Positions 1 to 16,613 of a DNA stretch of 64,000 bases are shown piece after piece. This DNA comes from Beaufortia kweichowensis (lineage: Eukaryota > Chordata > Actinopteri > Cypriniformes > Gastromyzontidae): the NCBI GenBank assembly GCA_019155185.1, contig CM032814.1:14359047-14423046 (forward strand), given 5' to 3'. Position 1 is the stretch's first letter; each line of letters starts with the position of its first letter. The notes under the pieces were generated by a model. That model was not told where the DNA came from and made no database searches. It saw nothing but the letters and a program-made list of their open reading frames with translations. The position numbers and the translations under genes were made by a program.

Positions 1-1074
1 CTTCTCGTTCGGGAGGCCGATGAACGCCTGCCCTTTCATTCGGCCTTCTCTCATTAACACAATATCAAACCTGACAGAACCAAACACAAACATGTTCATA
101 AAGACATCAGGGTGGTGTTTGCTTTGAGTCACAGAAGGCTTCAGACATGCTTACATGTTTCTCTGCTCCTCTGAGGTGATGTCGATATACCGGCCGTAGA
201 TGAACTTCAGATCCTGTGGAAAAGATTGAGTTATGCAGTTAAAGTGACGTGTCAAGCTATTCTAATTACAGTAAAACAACAGTTATGTAATTTACAGCAT
301 CATACATTGTGTTTTTGGAATATACTGTCAAATTAAATAAAACTCTAGACTTTTTGACAATCAATGTTGTTTCAGGATGTTGTACTTGACTCATTTATAC
401 TGCTCGCTCTCTCAAAAGTCAATTAAAAACCATCAGCCCACATTGGTCGACAACTAGTAAAACTAGTTAATAATAGTTTTTTTGTCTATATAAAGCAGAT
501 ACTTACTTTTTCTTCAACTTGCTTTGCAATATTCTTCACGTAAAGTCTGCAGGTTGGTTCTCCAGGTTCATACTTTTTAAACACAGACATTTTCTTCATT
601 TCTGTACAAACAGAAATAATACATTACCTTCATACAAAATCTATGCCACTTTTTCTTTAAACAATTTAAAATGTATAAACCTTATGGGCAAAATATAATG
701 CTTGAGCTTTCAACAGGGAATGATGGAATTTAATAAATCTTTATGTAATCCCACAAAAACATCTGACACATACGCAAACAGGAATATGACATCTGTCTGG
801 TGCGCTTTATATCAAATATCAATTTCCTCTAAAGATGAAACACTCAAAGTCAGATTCTATTTGATATGCACTACAGTCCTAAAACAAAGAAAAGCGCGTG
901 TTTCACCATCTCTGGAGAGTCTGCATCTCTCCAGCTCTCTTCTAGAGATGAACTCGGAGGGGAGGTCATCATCCGCGTCCATGTCTTCGTCCTGTCTAGG
1001 GACCTGCGCGCTTGGGTAAATCTTTCCGAACCCTTCTGCCGCCTCCTGAGGGGAAGCCTTCATCGTAGCCAAGT
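1..1074 (-). CDS. rnpc3: rnpc3 exons 11-14: acidic segment and C-terminal RRM (RRM2), truncated
   Basis: Exon 1074-907 gives an acidic stretch (RQDEDMDADDDLPSEFISRR) and ends in phase 1. Exons 601-507, 213-155 and 70-1 build RRM2: RNP2 is CRLYVKNIAKQVEEK, then DLKFIYGRYIDITSEEQRN, then RNP1 in RMKGQAFIGLPNEK. The window ends after the Lys codon of NEK, so the C-terminal helix and the stop codon are missing. In the known family this RRM, with an N-terminal extension, recognises the U12 3' terminal hairpin. Confidence 0.94.
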
Positions 1075-4000
1075 CTGGAAAAAAGATGAATAAACATAAT
1101 GATAATGTGATTCTAAGTGTGACAGACGGGCTTTACTGAATCAAGCTGCAAACATCAACAATGACAAGTGACAATCATGATGTCAACTCAAATGAGAAGC
1201 CTTGAGTGTTCAAAACAAACTTGAAACTCAAAAAGATCTTCGCTAAGCAGCGGCTTTTCTCGCAAATAAGAGAGAAATCGATTACATCCCCCGCCCCATC
1301 CTTCAATCGATAACAAAAGTTTCTCACGTAAAATGAGAAAAAACAGACGGGTGTATTAATCTTTTCCAGCGTGGGGTCATGCTCCACAGGGCATTCTTTC
1401 AGGTTCTTTCACGGCACAGATGTCACCTGGCGCTTGGCAGTAAGCCGTAAGCAAACGCGTATGAGGAATTACCAGAAGCGGCGAAGCTACACAAATCCTC
1501 TGAAAACTTGTCAGACAGATCTAGTTTTCTGAACATGTACGAGAGCAGGAAGTCATTCCAGATAAGTTCCACTCAAAGCAGTGCATTTGGTCTGAGTCGT
1601 CTCCACGTTTAAACGTATTGTTTATCATTTGAAAGCAAGCGTAATGAAATAAACTACCTGCTTTGAGCGGAGGGTTTGGAAAGCTGCTTGTTTTTGACTT
1701 TGAAAGCTTTTTCATCACCGTTTTCTTCCAGTAGACGTTAATGAAAAACAAACAGAAAAGACAAGGTAAACAAGGGAGGGGTGATTTCAGTTTGAGCTCA
1801 GAGGACGTCACCTGCATAGTGTGCCGTCAATAATAACTGCTAAGCCGCGCTGAAAAGTCTGGTGTTTATGAAGTAGTGATGTAACGTATATTGCATTAAA
1901 AAACCTTATAGGTATTGTATAGCTAAGCCCATTTGTTTTTAGATATGACATCTGTTTCCAATTGGTTGAGCTGCCGAAACATAATGAATCACGCTTTTAA
2001 AAAAACATGCTTTTACTGTTTCGAGAAGTTCTAGTTTTATTCATTTTGATTAAATTCAGGTTTATTTTTTGGTGATAGATCTATTGATTTACATACAGAA
2101 GAATAAACCATGAATGTTGTCAGTTGTACAACAAACTGTTTTCAGAAATAAATCAGTTATTGGAATACAGTTATTGATTTTTACAAAGCGTATTGTTCTG
2201 AAAAGCGCGGTGTTCTCTGATTGGCCAGTGATCCAGTGCACTGTAAATACAGTGAGCGTGTGACGGAAATGTCACGCCTCTTGCCATATTTGAAAACCGC
2301 CGTCTCACAACAACACAACAGCGAGAATAAAAGTACACATTCTTTCTTTGCATGAAACTTTACCACAACATTTTAAAGTGAACGAGGTGTTTTAGGAAGG
2401 CGTGTCTGAGCCTTAACGTTTATAAAGAATATCTCTTTGGGTTTGAGCTTCACAGATCTTCTACATGCACAAACAGCTACATAACACACTAAAAAGATCC
2501 CATCATATGAGCCCTTTAACTATCATGTCATGAACCCAGTGTTGTGTATTATATTGAGTTATCAGCCGAGTGTATGGTTACTCAATAGTTCCATCACTTC
2601 TCTGATCCTCAACTAAACTTTCAGGGGTTACGGTGACGCAGAGAAGGTCTCGGCCCCTTACGGCCTGATGACAGGCCGATACATTAAATCTTCTCTCCGG
2701 CTGAGTCACTATTCTCAGGGCTAATTGCAGTGTTAATTGAGCAGGTCCGCTCAGAACGGATGGGTGAACCCGGGGGCGCGTTCAATGATGCGGCTGGATA
2801 GATAAATGAATGACGGGATGGAAAGAGTGGCGGGGGACTGGAAAACACGCAGTCTTACCTTCAGTCGCATCTGTGGAATGCGGCTCCTGATCCCGTTCGG
2901 GTCTCTCGAGGATGGACGACACCTCGGCTGATATATGAAACTCGATTTTTTTCTGTCCGAGCGGCTGAGGCTGGTCGAACACGTCTTCTGGCTGCAGGCT
3001 TGGGCCCGGGGTGCTGATTGATAAAACACTTCTTATATGAGATATCAGACATTTGCATTTTGATTTATATTGCTTCCTCAGGTAGATGAAGGTTGTCTTT
3101 GAAACTATAAGCTGCGGTTTAGAAATAGAAATCAAAGCGTTTGGTTTACCCGTGGGAATCTGGTTTGGGAACAAACAGGAGATCCTTTAGTCTAGGTTTC
3201 TTTCTCTTAGTAGAAGCTTTTGCTCTCAGAGGTCTTTTGCACGGCTGGTTAACAAGACCCATCAGTCTGATCATCCTTTGAAAAGAAATGAGAAGCTATT
3301 AAACATGTAGAGCTTTTAAAACAAGAATGAAAGGAATGAAACACTTCTGCTATACTGGAGACAAACAATCTGTCTATTAGTGCCAATGCATATTACTACA
3401 GGTATATGAAGCTCTATTATTAAAACATTTATAATAATAATAATAATAATAGTCTAATAAGAAGCCAGTTTGGAGAATCTGTGGTCTAATCCAAGTCAAT
3501 TGCAGAAAGTCCTAAAACACAACGCAATGCATTTGCTCAACAATCTGCCAAATGTTTGTGGTATTAATCGTGTTGCACAAACCATTACATGTTTCTAATA
3601 CAGCATAGTAAGTACATATTTTAATATTCGCTACCTCTCTTTGTCTTCGTCATTTCCACTGTCATACTCAGATTCTTCTTCGCTGCCTGACGCCTCGTGC
3701 TCTGGGAGTGGGGGGTTCTCTGGAGGGTAGGGTGGAGGCATGGGTGGCAAGGGCCCTGGGGGCATCTCAAACTGAAAGGCACAAATGAGTGGGTTATTAT
3801 TTCTCAGAGGACCCCACTCTCCCCTGAACAAGCATCCGGTTCATTCATTCTAGTCTCAGAAAAAAAGGAAATTATCTGGGCTGAGGTCGACCTTTAATTC
3901 AGATGGGATTCACGCTGTGTGTTCGTCTGCAAAACCACAGCATTTTTTAATCACGCTGAATCTGCTCCCTCAGTTATTTGACTTCTCCACTGAAATCTCA

Positions 4001-6791
4001 ATGTCAAAATGACTGATAAGTATAAAATGTTAAAATAGCAGCTCACCATTGGAGGAGGAGCCGTCACTGGACCAAACGGGCTGGGGAGGTTCATCTTATT
4101 CATCAAGTGAAGAACCTGTGGAGAAACACTTGTTCATTGAGCGTGTGCGTGTTGTTTGTACACAGCTGGTACTGCAAACTTTTCAGACACAAATATTAAT
4201 TGTGACCCTGGCTCCATATGTAACCCAGATTGCTGCATGGGAATATATTTCGGTTCACTGATGGCTCTAAAACTGGGGATTTAATGTCGTTCCACACTCC
4301 AACCTCTTCTTTAGAAATCTACTGCCACCAAAAGGCAGAGCAGTGAATGACACCCCGTTTCTGGTGCGTGGTAGCTGGAGGGGTAAAGTTAAATACATCC
4401 CTCATCCTCCCACATGAGCATGATATTAATACCATCAGTATAATTCCATTTAAATATTGTGGCTTGATGTTTTAGAGACTGGACGCGTTTCAAAAATGAC
4501 ATTTCACTGTCATTCTAAGAGCAAAAGCCGTTTTTCCAACATGATCTCGTGTGTATTCCAAAATGAACTGAATGTGGTATCAAAAGAGAGAGACACTGAT
4601 TTATAAGGACACGCTTGTTTACACATTCTCAACATGAAGTGATAAATAAAACAGTAATAAAGATATATTTGCAGTCTCTGCTCACTTGAACGTAGAACTT
4701 GGGCACACTGAGAAGTGTGTGTGTGATGTTTGTCAGAATTCCTCTTGAAGGAGGAGGGTATAAATATTTCAGCGTCGGATTCCTTTGAAATTTCAACCTG
4801 TGGGAGAAAGAAGAAACAAACACATTTAAACACTGTTAGCCTCGGATTGGAGACAGAGAAACCTTTCCAAAAATGTGACGAAATGCTTTAAAATAACAGT
4901 TCAGTGAGGTTAAAGGTTTGGTGCTCACACCTGACAAAACACACCTGTGTTTACCATGATGGAACAGATACCCATTAGATAAACTCAACTCAACAATAAC
5001 TTTACAAGTAACATCCTACTTTATTTCTAAAACAATGGCAATATTTAGCCATAAAGACAACATCATTCAATACAAAACACATATTTCAATATAAATTTAT
5101 TCATGCTTTTATCCAAAGTGACTTACAGTGCATTTAGCATTTAGTCTATATTTCTTTTATCAGCATCCCTATGATCGAACCCATGACCTCATAACACAAT
5201 GCTCGTTATAATTCATTTCAGTTAACCCGAAACATATTGGTAAATGATATGTAATATGGTAAAAAATGTATATTATGCACATTTCTCGCAAGCTGCAAGT
5301 AGTACTCTGTCATCAATCTGCATCCCATGCCAAGCATCACATCTCGGTCTGAGCACGAGCAGAATTAAATAAATAATAAAAATCTGTCACGGCTCTGCTC
5401 GTTAAGTGAAGGTGAGGCACAGGCTCTCGGTGCAAAATTATATCTTAGCCCACGGTCTCTTTATCAAAGGCCACCTGGTGCCACCACATGGCAAAAACAG
5501 ACGGGCTGTCACGGCAGAACAGACACTTGGAGACGTGGTCCTGTAATTGGACATGAGAAGGATGGTGACAGCCAGTCTCCAAATTTCTCTTTTCTTTTCT
5601 ATTGGCTGTGGACACATCTCACAGGGTTACCAGGCCCTGAACTACTGTCAGCAGGTGCAGGATGTCAATGAATAGTGTTAGCCTGTCTTGAATCTTCAGT
5701 GATATCATAAATACAGTGACAGGGTGAGCGATCACACACACAAAGGATACACACTTACCCCAGACTGGGAGCAATGCTGTTGTCCACCAGAGGCATGTTG
5801 TGTTGTGCTATTTCCTTCTTCCCTTTCTCTAATTTAGTATCAGCACCACTGAAAGATGAACAATAATGCCGTTTATTCAAATATGGACAGTGCACTTCTA
5901 CATTTATTCACACTCTCACTATTTTTATTCATTTGTTCGCCAACTAAAAATGCATAAATCTCAAGCGTGCTCCAAACAGATACCTTTGTGTTTTTGGTAG
6001 TTTTTAAAATTTTTAAAATCTGCCTTAAAAGCTTTACAAACAAGGCACTTGAATTAAAAAATGATGAAAGATTGTGAAAGGTAACCATGTACAAATATGG
6101 CCTTAATATAATAAATATATATATATATATATTAAACTTGTTTTATCTCAAACCATTATGTGATTATAATGTCCAGAGTTAAAGAAAAATACATTCCAAA
6201 CAGAACCAAGTCCAGACAGCTTATATTGGAAGGAGGGAGTGTGGCGTCCGCTACAGGAACAGCTGAAAGTCTATTATCATTGATTTTTGCTATCTACCTG
6301 TCAGAAACAGGTGGGTCCTTCAATACTGTGACATTGTCCTGATCCTTTGCAAACTCAACGACGAGCGTGTGACCCAGAATTCTCAGTTGATGAAGTCTGT
6401 TCAGTGCCTGCATGTGGAAAAAAAGATGTGGAAATTTACTAGCATAATGCAGTTTTAATTCAGTTCTTTAAAACAATAAATCATTTGTGATATTTTTGTT
6501 TTACCTTACACGCTGAAGCTTCACTGTTAAAACTTGCGAATGTCATATGTTTCTACAGACAACGACATAATTAAATGTATTTATAGAGTACACCACACCA
6601 TTTACCCTCACCAATTTACAACTTTCTTACTTGCAAATCTCACAACTTACCAGGGGACCCTTGTCTGACAGCACTCTGATGGAGGAAGCACCAAAATACT
6701 TCAGGAGATCCTCCTTTTCATCTCTGTTGAGTTCACTGGGCATGTGTCGTATGATAAGGGTTCTGCTTTTCTTCATCTGAACCTCTGCCAT
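1..6791 (-). CDS. rnpc3: U11/U12 small nuclear ribonucleoprotein 65 kDa protein (RNA-binding region-containing protein 3), 3' end cut by window
   Basis: Nuclear component of the U11/U12 di-snRNP of the minor (U12-dependent) spliceosome. In the known family the N-terminal RRM contacts the U11-59K protein and the C-terminal RRM binds the 3' stem-loop of U12 snRNA. Thirteen coding exons read on the minus strand: 6791-6651, 6552-6505, 6407-6298, 5848-5759, 4797-4686, 4115-4047, 3771-3635, 3275-3150, 3013-2859, 1074-907, 601-507, 213-155 and 70-1. Every junction is GT/AG and the frame holds throughout, giving 460 codons. Human RNPC3 is 517 residues, so roughly the last 50 lie outside the window. 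The start ATG at 6791 has a strong context (AACCATGG) and lies 4 nt after an acceptor. Recognisable blocks collinear with human are KEDLLKYFGASSIRVLSDKG (RRM1), HTLVVEFAKDQD, LKYLYPPP, VPKFYVQVLHLMNKMNLP, VFDQPQPLG, FISRRELER, and RMKGQAFIGLPNEK (RRM2). Confidence 0.96.
2170..2521 (+). repeat. probable hAT-family non-autonomous repeat relic in rnpc3 intron
   Basis: The stretch resembles by eye a dispersed teleost repeat: a GATTGGCCAG segment, GTGACGGAAATGTCACGCC, and a right end CATCATATGAGCCCTTTAA. I recognise the style of the right end, but cannot confirm a family name or a target duplication. It lies in the intron 2858-1075. Confidence 0.35.
2859..5848 (-). CDS. rnpc3: rnpc3 exons 5-10: linker between the two RRMs
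   Basis: Six exons: 5848-5759, 4797-4686, 4115-4047, 3771-3635, 3275-3150 and 3013-2859. The first three give the conserved core LKYLYPPP...SVPKFYVQVLHLMNKMNLPSPFGP. Exon 3771-3635 encodes a proline-rich stretch (MPPGPLPPMPPPYPPENPP) followed by an acidic Ser/Glu/Asp tail (SGSEEESEYDSGNDEDKE). The next exon is basic (RLMGLVNQPCKRPLRAK, then STKRKKPRLKD), a plausible nuclear-localisation segment. The last holds EDVFDQPQPLGQKKIEFHIS, which matches human closely. Low-complexity composition here is expected for this family. Confidence 0.92.
5099..5210 (-). repeat. tRNA-derived SINE relic
   Basis: Read on the minus strand it has a B-box-like GGTCATGGGTTCGATCATAG, then a tail GTAAGTCACTTTGGATAAAA, the conserved tail module shared by many fish SINEs. 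The 5' A-box half is decayed (AGCATTGTGTTATGAG remains). It sits in the rnpc3 intron 5758-4798. Confidence 0.65.
5741..5751 (-). promoter_or_regulatory. U12-type 5' splice-site motif just inside an rnpc3 intron
   Basis: On the minus strand the exon ending at 5759 is followed by the U2-type donor GTAAGTGT and then directly by GTATCCTTTG (5750-5741), a perfect match to the U12-type donor consensus RTATCCTTT. Using it would add 8 nt and create an in-frame TAA, so the upstream donor is the productive one. The intron's acceptor at 4797 has a normal polypyrimidine tract and no TCCTTAAC-like branch site, so this is not a U12 intron. It may be a U11-binding site or chance. Confidence 0.4.
6114..6132 (+). 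repeat. short AT microsatellite
   Basis: A run of alternating A and T of about 19 bp in the rnpc3 intron 6297-5849. Confidence 0.8.
6298..6791 (-). CDS. rnpc3: rnpc3 exons 2-4: N-terminal RRM (RRM1)
   Basis: Three coding exons (6791-6651, 6552-6505, 6407-6298) carry the first RNA-recognition motif. The RNP2-like strand is TLIIRHMP near residue 10 and the RNP1-like strand is KHMTFASF, split from the first exon exactly at the Leu47/Lys48 junction. The domain ends with LGHTLVVEFAKDQ. The Gly usual at RNP1 position 2 is replaced by His, as in the human protein. This suggests a protein-contact role more than canonical RNA binding, in line with the family's U11-59K interaction. The donor of the third exon leaves phase 2. 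Confidence 0.93.
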
Positions 6792-7460
6792 GGTTCTATC
6801 AGGCAAAAACACAAATCACCAGGTCCATTAATAGCTCTGTGCATTCATACTGTACGTGAATGAATGTAAATAGGGCTTAAGGTATACAGAACACAGAGGA
6901 ACATCTGCTTTTTCTGTAGTTTAGTGAGCCAAAACAAAGACATGTTGTGTTATTAAGTAAAGGTCAGAGAGATTTACAATCTGATTTCATGTTTACAGCC
7001 GTCTATTGTGCATCAATTGCAATCTTTCTAGAGTAAAGTTATGCCTATATGTTATTTTGTAAATGCAAGGTTGAATTATGAAATAAATAATACAAAATGT
7101 ACACACATAGATTAATGAATCAAAAAAAGTGTCTGAATCATATTTCAGCCATAAAGAAATTGTCATTTACAAAATATTGCTTACGTTCCTTGTTCTGTAT
7201 TTTATGGCAAATAAGAATAAACCCCAAATAAATCAGCATTACAGTAATGAACTCCTTCTGTTTTTAACTCTATTGTAATTGTATAGCGGGCAATGTTGTC
7301 ACAAATTCATCTTTTTAAACATCTTTTGAACATTATACATTTCATGCATGACGTATAATATTATTATAATGTTGAAATGTTCAACCTTATCAGGGGAAAA
7401 CATGCTCAAAGTCATGAAAGAGATGCCACGATTTCACCCCCAGAGCTAATACATTAGTGA

Positions 7461-7535
7461 TATATATATATATATATATGTATATGTATATGTATATATA
7501 TGTATATGTATATATGTATGTATATATATATATAC
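7461..7535 (+). repeat. TA/TATG microsatellite in rnpc3 intron 1
   Basis: About 75 bp of TA repeats interrupted by regular TG steps (TATATG, TATG units). Short reading frames across it are artefacts of the repeat. Confidence 0.9.
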
Positions 7536-7961
7536 ACACTGTGTTAGTTCTGTCTTTCATTAAGCTACTAAACATGCAGCGCGCCCGTGCGGAACTAAAT
7601 ATAAGTGTCGAGTGTTCTCAGGGGAAGGATATTTTGGGAACACAATGACTGATCCAGCTACACAAACATAAAGACTGGAGTGGTATTTAGGTTTGAAATG
7701 GACTTGTAATGAAATGAAAGGTGTGAACAGAGATGAAGATGAACAGAGTTCTTGCATTCAGAACTTTGGAAGCCACAGGTTTTGTTTTGAAGCTAATCCT
7801 CTGCTAACCCGTTCACATCAACAGCGGACTAAAACAGTAAAATCACTCGTAATTTAAATAAATCAACAACAAGTGAAGATGTGACACGCGCAAACAACTT
7901 TTAACCATTATAAAAACAATCAATATGATTGAATAATTAAGCGATTAGATACAATACATAC

Positions 7962-7995
7962 CAGATTCAAAAGCACCCCCTTCCGCTGTTGCAAC
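7962..7995 (-). other. rnpc3: rnpc3 non-coding first exon (5' UTR)
   Basis: The coding exon is preceded by an acceptor 4 nt before the ATG, so an upstream exon must exist. The best candidate ends at 7962 with the donor GTATGTATTG (7961-7952) and is preceded by CCAAT and GC-box-like sequence. The 5' boundary is a guess; only the donor side is supported. Confidence 0.6.
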
Positions 7996-8110
7996 CTTGG
8001 TGGGCGTGCCCAGTGATCGTTCCTGATTGGTCTATAGTGCGCTAGTCTTCTCCTGGTTGGTGCGCAGTGCATGTCAATGATAAATGGTCCAATCAGATGC
8101 CTCGAGGGCA
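7990..8110 (-). promoter_or_regulatory. rnpc3 promoter region with CCAAT boxes
   Basis: Read on the minus strand, this stretch has a CCAAT box in 8025-8030 (ATTGG on the plus strand), a GC-box-like GGGCGTGCC at 8002-8010, and another CCAAT motif on the plus strand at about 8088-8096 (TCCAATCAG). No TATA box is evident. This is the pattern of a TATA-less housekeeping promoter. Position relative to the first exon supports the call; no start site can be read from sequence. Confidence 0.5.
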
Positions 8111-13362
<5,252 letters not shown>

Positions 13363-13658
13363 CAGGTCTGAACAGATGTAAAGATAAGTCATAGGTCAGA
13401 TGTTCAGTTTATTGATGTCTAGTAATGAATCTTTTAATGTCCCCTATGCAACAGAACTGCCTCTCACACAAGTGTTTGTAATTTAGGAACTCATGTGATC
13501 TGCAATTATTTGAAAATTTTTTAAGGACTAGTAATTTGAGTGATTATAGCCGGGAAGTGAACCGCATGTGAGATTTTAGTGACTGTAAAAGAGGAAAGAT
13601 GTTATTAAAGGGTTGTCTTCAGTTCCATCATAATCAACACAATTTATGTAAAATACAA

Positions 13659-13832
13659 ATTTGTTGTCTTTGATTAAGAATTCAGAGATAAATGAATTAT
13701 TATTTTTTAATGATGATTTTAGTTAATGATTGTGTTTCTTAACAGTTCTTCAATTGTACTTTTTAGCACCTTAAGTTCAAGCTTTTATCAAGAACTATTT
13801 TGGGTTCTGTAATAGAGTTTTCAGTTGTATTT
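13659..13832 (+). repeat. left arm of a long inverted repeat pair
   Basis: This 174-bp segment (starting ATTTGTTGTCTTTGATT, ending TTTTCAGTTGTATT) recurs in reverse complement at 16139-16323 with scattered mismatches and small indels. Shared landmarks include GTTCTTCAATTGTACTTTTT, AGCACCTTA.GTTCAAGCTT and TAATAGAGTTTTCAGTTGTA. Either these are terminal inverted repeats of one 2.66-kb element or two opposite copies of one repeat family. Confidence 0.8.
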
Positions 13833-16138
13833 TTTTGAAGTGTCAACATTGATTTAAATGGTTCTCCTTAACATTGTAGAAGAATTACCATCTGTATTTC
13901 TATTGAACTCAATTCAACTTGCAATTCACACATTTCAAATCTCCACATTTTTTTGTAAAAAAAAAAATCTCAGACCTTTGCACTGAACATTTGGTTCTGG
14001 AGGAAAAGTATGATATGTTGGACTTCTGAAGTCATTGACTCTAGAGTCTCTAGAGAAGACAAAAGTGACTCAACTAAAGATCTGAAAGAAAAGCATCTGA
14101 GATTTTATCTGAAATCTCCATATGCTGTACAACTGAATCATTAAATAGATTTTTCTTTCTTATGTTATCTCTTGGATACTGTAACCATCATTGTTCTTTC
14201 ACATTAGCAGGTCAGGACCGTGTGCATCACTCTTCTCTGTATCCGAGGATGAGCAAATATTCCCCGGTGTGTCAGACTGCTTTGTTGAATCAGTCTGGTG
14301 TTTGATCAGATGTTTCCTGTATCAGTCAGCTGTTGGTTTAACCTCCAGATGATGCCAATATCTTCAGTCAAGATGACTTTTTTTGGCTGTTGGAGCGGTC
14401 AAATAAATCTAGAGTTGTTATGTTATGCGTGGGGAGCGTGGTGATGACCCCACCTAAGCAACTGTAACATTCAACATTACTTATCTAATTAAGCAACTTT
14501 CCATCTCATGTTTCAAATAAATAATAAGGATCCTGCATCACACCTAGAATAGCAGAATTTTAACGCTTGCAATGCTAAAATTGTTATGTGCCCCATGAAT
14601 GATTTTTTTCCAATAGCTGTAGACATGAATGTAAATAAAACTTTAGTGCTCTGATACATCTACAGGAGATGTTTGGCTGTGAAGTTTATTAGTTTCTCAC
14701 ATTATATATCTTCTCAATCAATGATCTGTAATTATATTAAGAAAACAGCAAACCTCATGCAGCTTTCTGTTTGATCACATCTGACAGCATTAGAGAGCAT
14801 AAATAACAACTGACATAACAAAACCTCATGCCAGATTCCTGCTGAACTAAAAAAAGACATTACTCATATGTGTGCATATAAAAAGAGTTTGTTAACTGAA
14901 CAAGTTGAGGTGGAATTTCATTGCATTGGCTATAGAGAGATGTGTCTTCTGTGACAGTAACTTTATAGTCTTGTCATGTTTTGTGTTTTGGATGAGGTGG
15001 GGGAGAGGTGTCTTCATTTATACGGTCAGAGAGGAATGTGATATGTTTACACTGAGCTGGAAGTGTTAAAACATACTGAAGATGTAAAGCTCTCGGCTGC
15101 TGTAATCTCCGATCTTTAGGTTTTGTGATAAACTCCTGATGACAAATTTCTTAATGTTGCTTAATGTTGTGTTGTTGAATGCACTGGCAGACGACCTTAC
15201 TATGAACACTACTAGAAATGTGTTTACTTACAGAAACCGTTTTCTTTAAAGTATCTCATTTAAATAAACTCTCAACCCAAGTTAAATTAACGTATTTATG
15301 CTCCCACAAATGTGATGGTCATAAAACGGTGCTTTAGAATAACAGGAACCCGCCAACACAAACTGTTCATGTCAAGTTTTTCTGTTTGTTTCTGGGTTTT
15401 ATTGGCTACTTGTAAAGGCATTCCCAAAAATGCACAACTGTTATAGCTGTGAGAATTCCCAAGAAATAAAAATGCATTTTCACAACACTGAGCCAGATGG
15501 GTAGACGATGTGTGGTCCCTTTAAATGTTTACTGTGGAAGATCTTCAAATAAACACTTGGAGATGTTGCACTTTCAGCTGTTGGATTTGGCTAAATACAT
15601 TTAAGAGCATATTAAATGATAAAGCTGTTAAATGTTGTCATGGCATATACTACCAAAGTGTTTAAGTAGAAATTATAAGAGAAAAGAGTCGTTAGAAAGT
15701 TGAACTCTGACCTTACTGGAGACAGTAATGGATGAGTAAATGATTAAATCTTTCATCAATATAATGTCTCTTTTGACCTATTCCAGAAGCTGATGCCAAG
15801 GCCCTGGCACCCTGACGCTGGAGGATCCTCATCAAGATCATATTTTAGCTTACAGAGGCCTGACGAATGGAGCTTTCATGGTCTTGTCTGTACTGGCTAC
15901 CTTTGGGGGTTGTGAATCCCCTTTGGTACTGGTGGCAGACCACCCATCTACTGTCCTGGAACACTAGGAGATTCCCGCTCACCTCACCCTTACTGTGGTT
16001 CATCTGAGATCATTGGGTTTGACCTCCAACGACTGACTCACTGACCTCCTCTGGCTTTACCATACGTCCTCAGTGAACAACCCACGAGCTACTTAAGACC
16101 TGATCTGATTCCTTTTAATGGTAAACTGAACTGCTCTT
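13833..16138. other. spacer between inverted repeat arms: no gene seen
   Basis: Mostly AT-rich, with one more GC-rich block at about 15785-16120 that has no open frame longer than a few dozen codons and no recognisable splice pattern. Confidence 0.5.
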
Positions 16139-16323
16139 TAAATACAACTGAAAACTCTATTACAGAACCCTAAATTGGTTCTTGATAAAAGCTTGAACCT
16201 AAGGTGCTAAAAAGTACAATTGAAGAACTGTTAAGAAACACAATCATTAGCTAAAATCCTCATTAAAAAGTAATAATTCATTTATCTCTTATTAAAGAAA
16301 ATTCTGAATCAAAGACAACAAAT
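16139..16323 (-). repeat. right arm of the long inverted repeat pair
   Basis: Reverse-complement partner of 13659-13832, running from AAATACAACTGAAAACTC to TCAAAGACAACAAAT. Identity by eye is around 85 percent over the full length, so the copies are old but clearly related. The 2.3 kb between the arms contains no open frame for a transposase. Confidence 0.8.
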
Positions 16324-16568
16324 CTGTAAGTACTGGAGACAATACAATATTTTACATACAATCTCTTTAAATGTGCTTATGTTCAGCAGTTCTTCATCTG
16401 CTTTTAGAGGGTCTCTGATGCACACTCTCTGTGGCCTGCTAGACTTTTGTGGGTGTAGCAAAAAAAGATATTACTTTAAAAAAACGTTCATTTTGATCTT
16501 TTTGCAGAAGTTTGAGCCTCATTGTTTGGACATAAAAACTGCATAGACAAGTCCTACACATTTGGATC

Positions 16569-16613
16569 AGCATGAGGGTAAGTAAATAATGAAAGAATGA
16601 TCATTTTAGGGTT
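16569..16613 (+). repeat. relic of a dispersed fish hAT-like MITE end
   Basis: CATGAGGGTAAGTAAATAAT followed by TCATTTTAGGGTTA resembles the common fish repeat end in which a CATGAGGGTGAGTAAATGAT-like block precedes a TTTTGGGTGAAC-like terminus. The family was recalled from memory, not searched. Confidence 0.35.

Noticed and set aside
5741..5760. That the rnpc3 intron 5758-4798 is itself a U12-type intron
   Set aside because: The productive frame requires the GTAAGT donor at 5758, and the acceptor lacks a TCCTTAAC-like branch site close to the AG.
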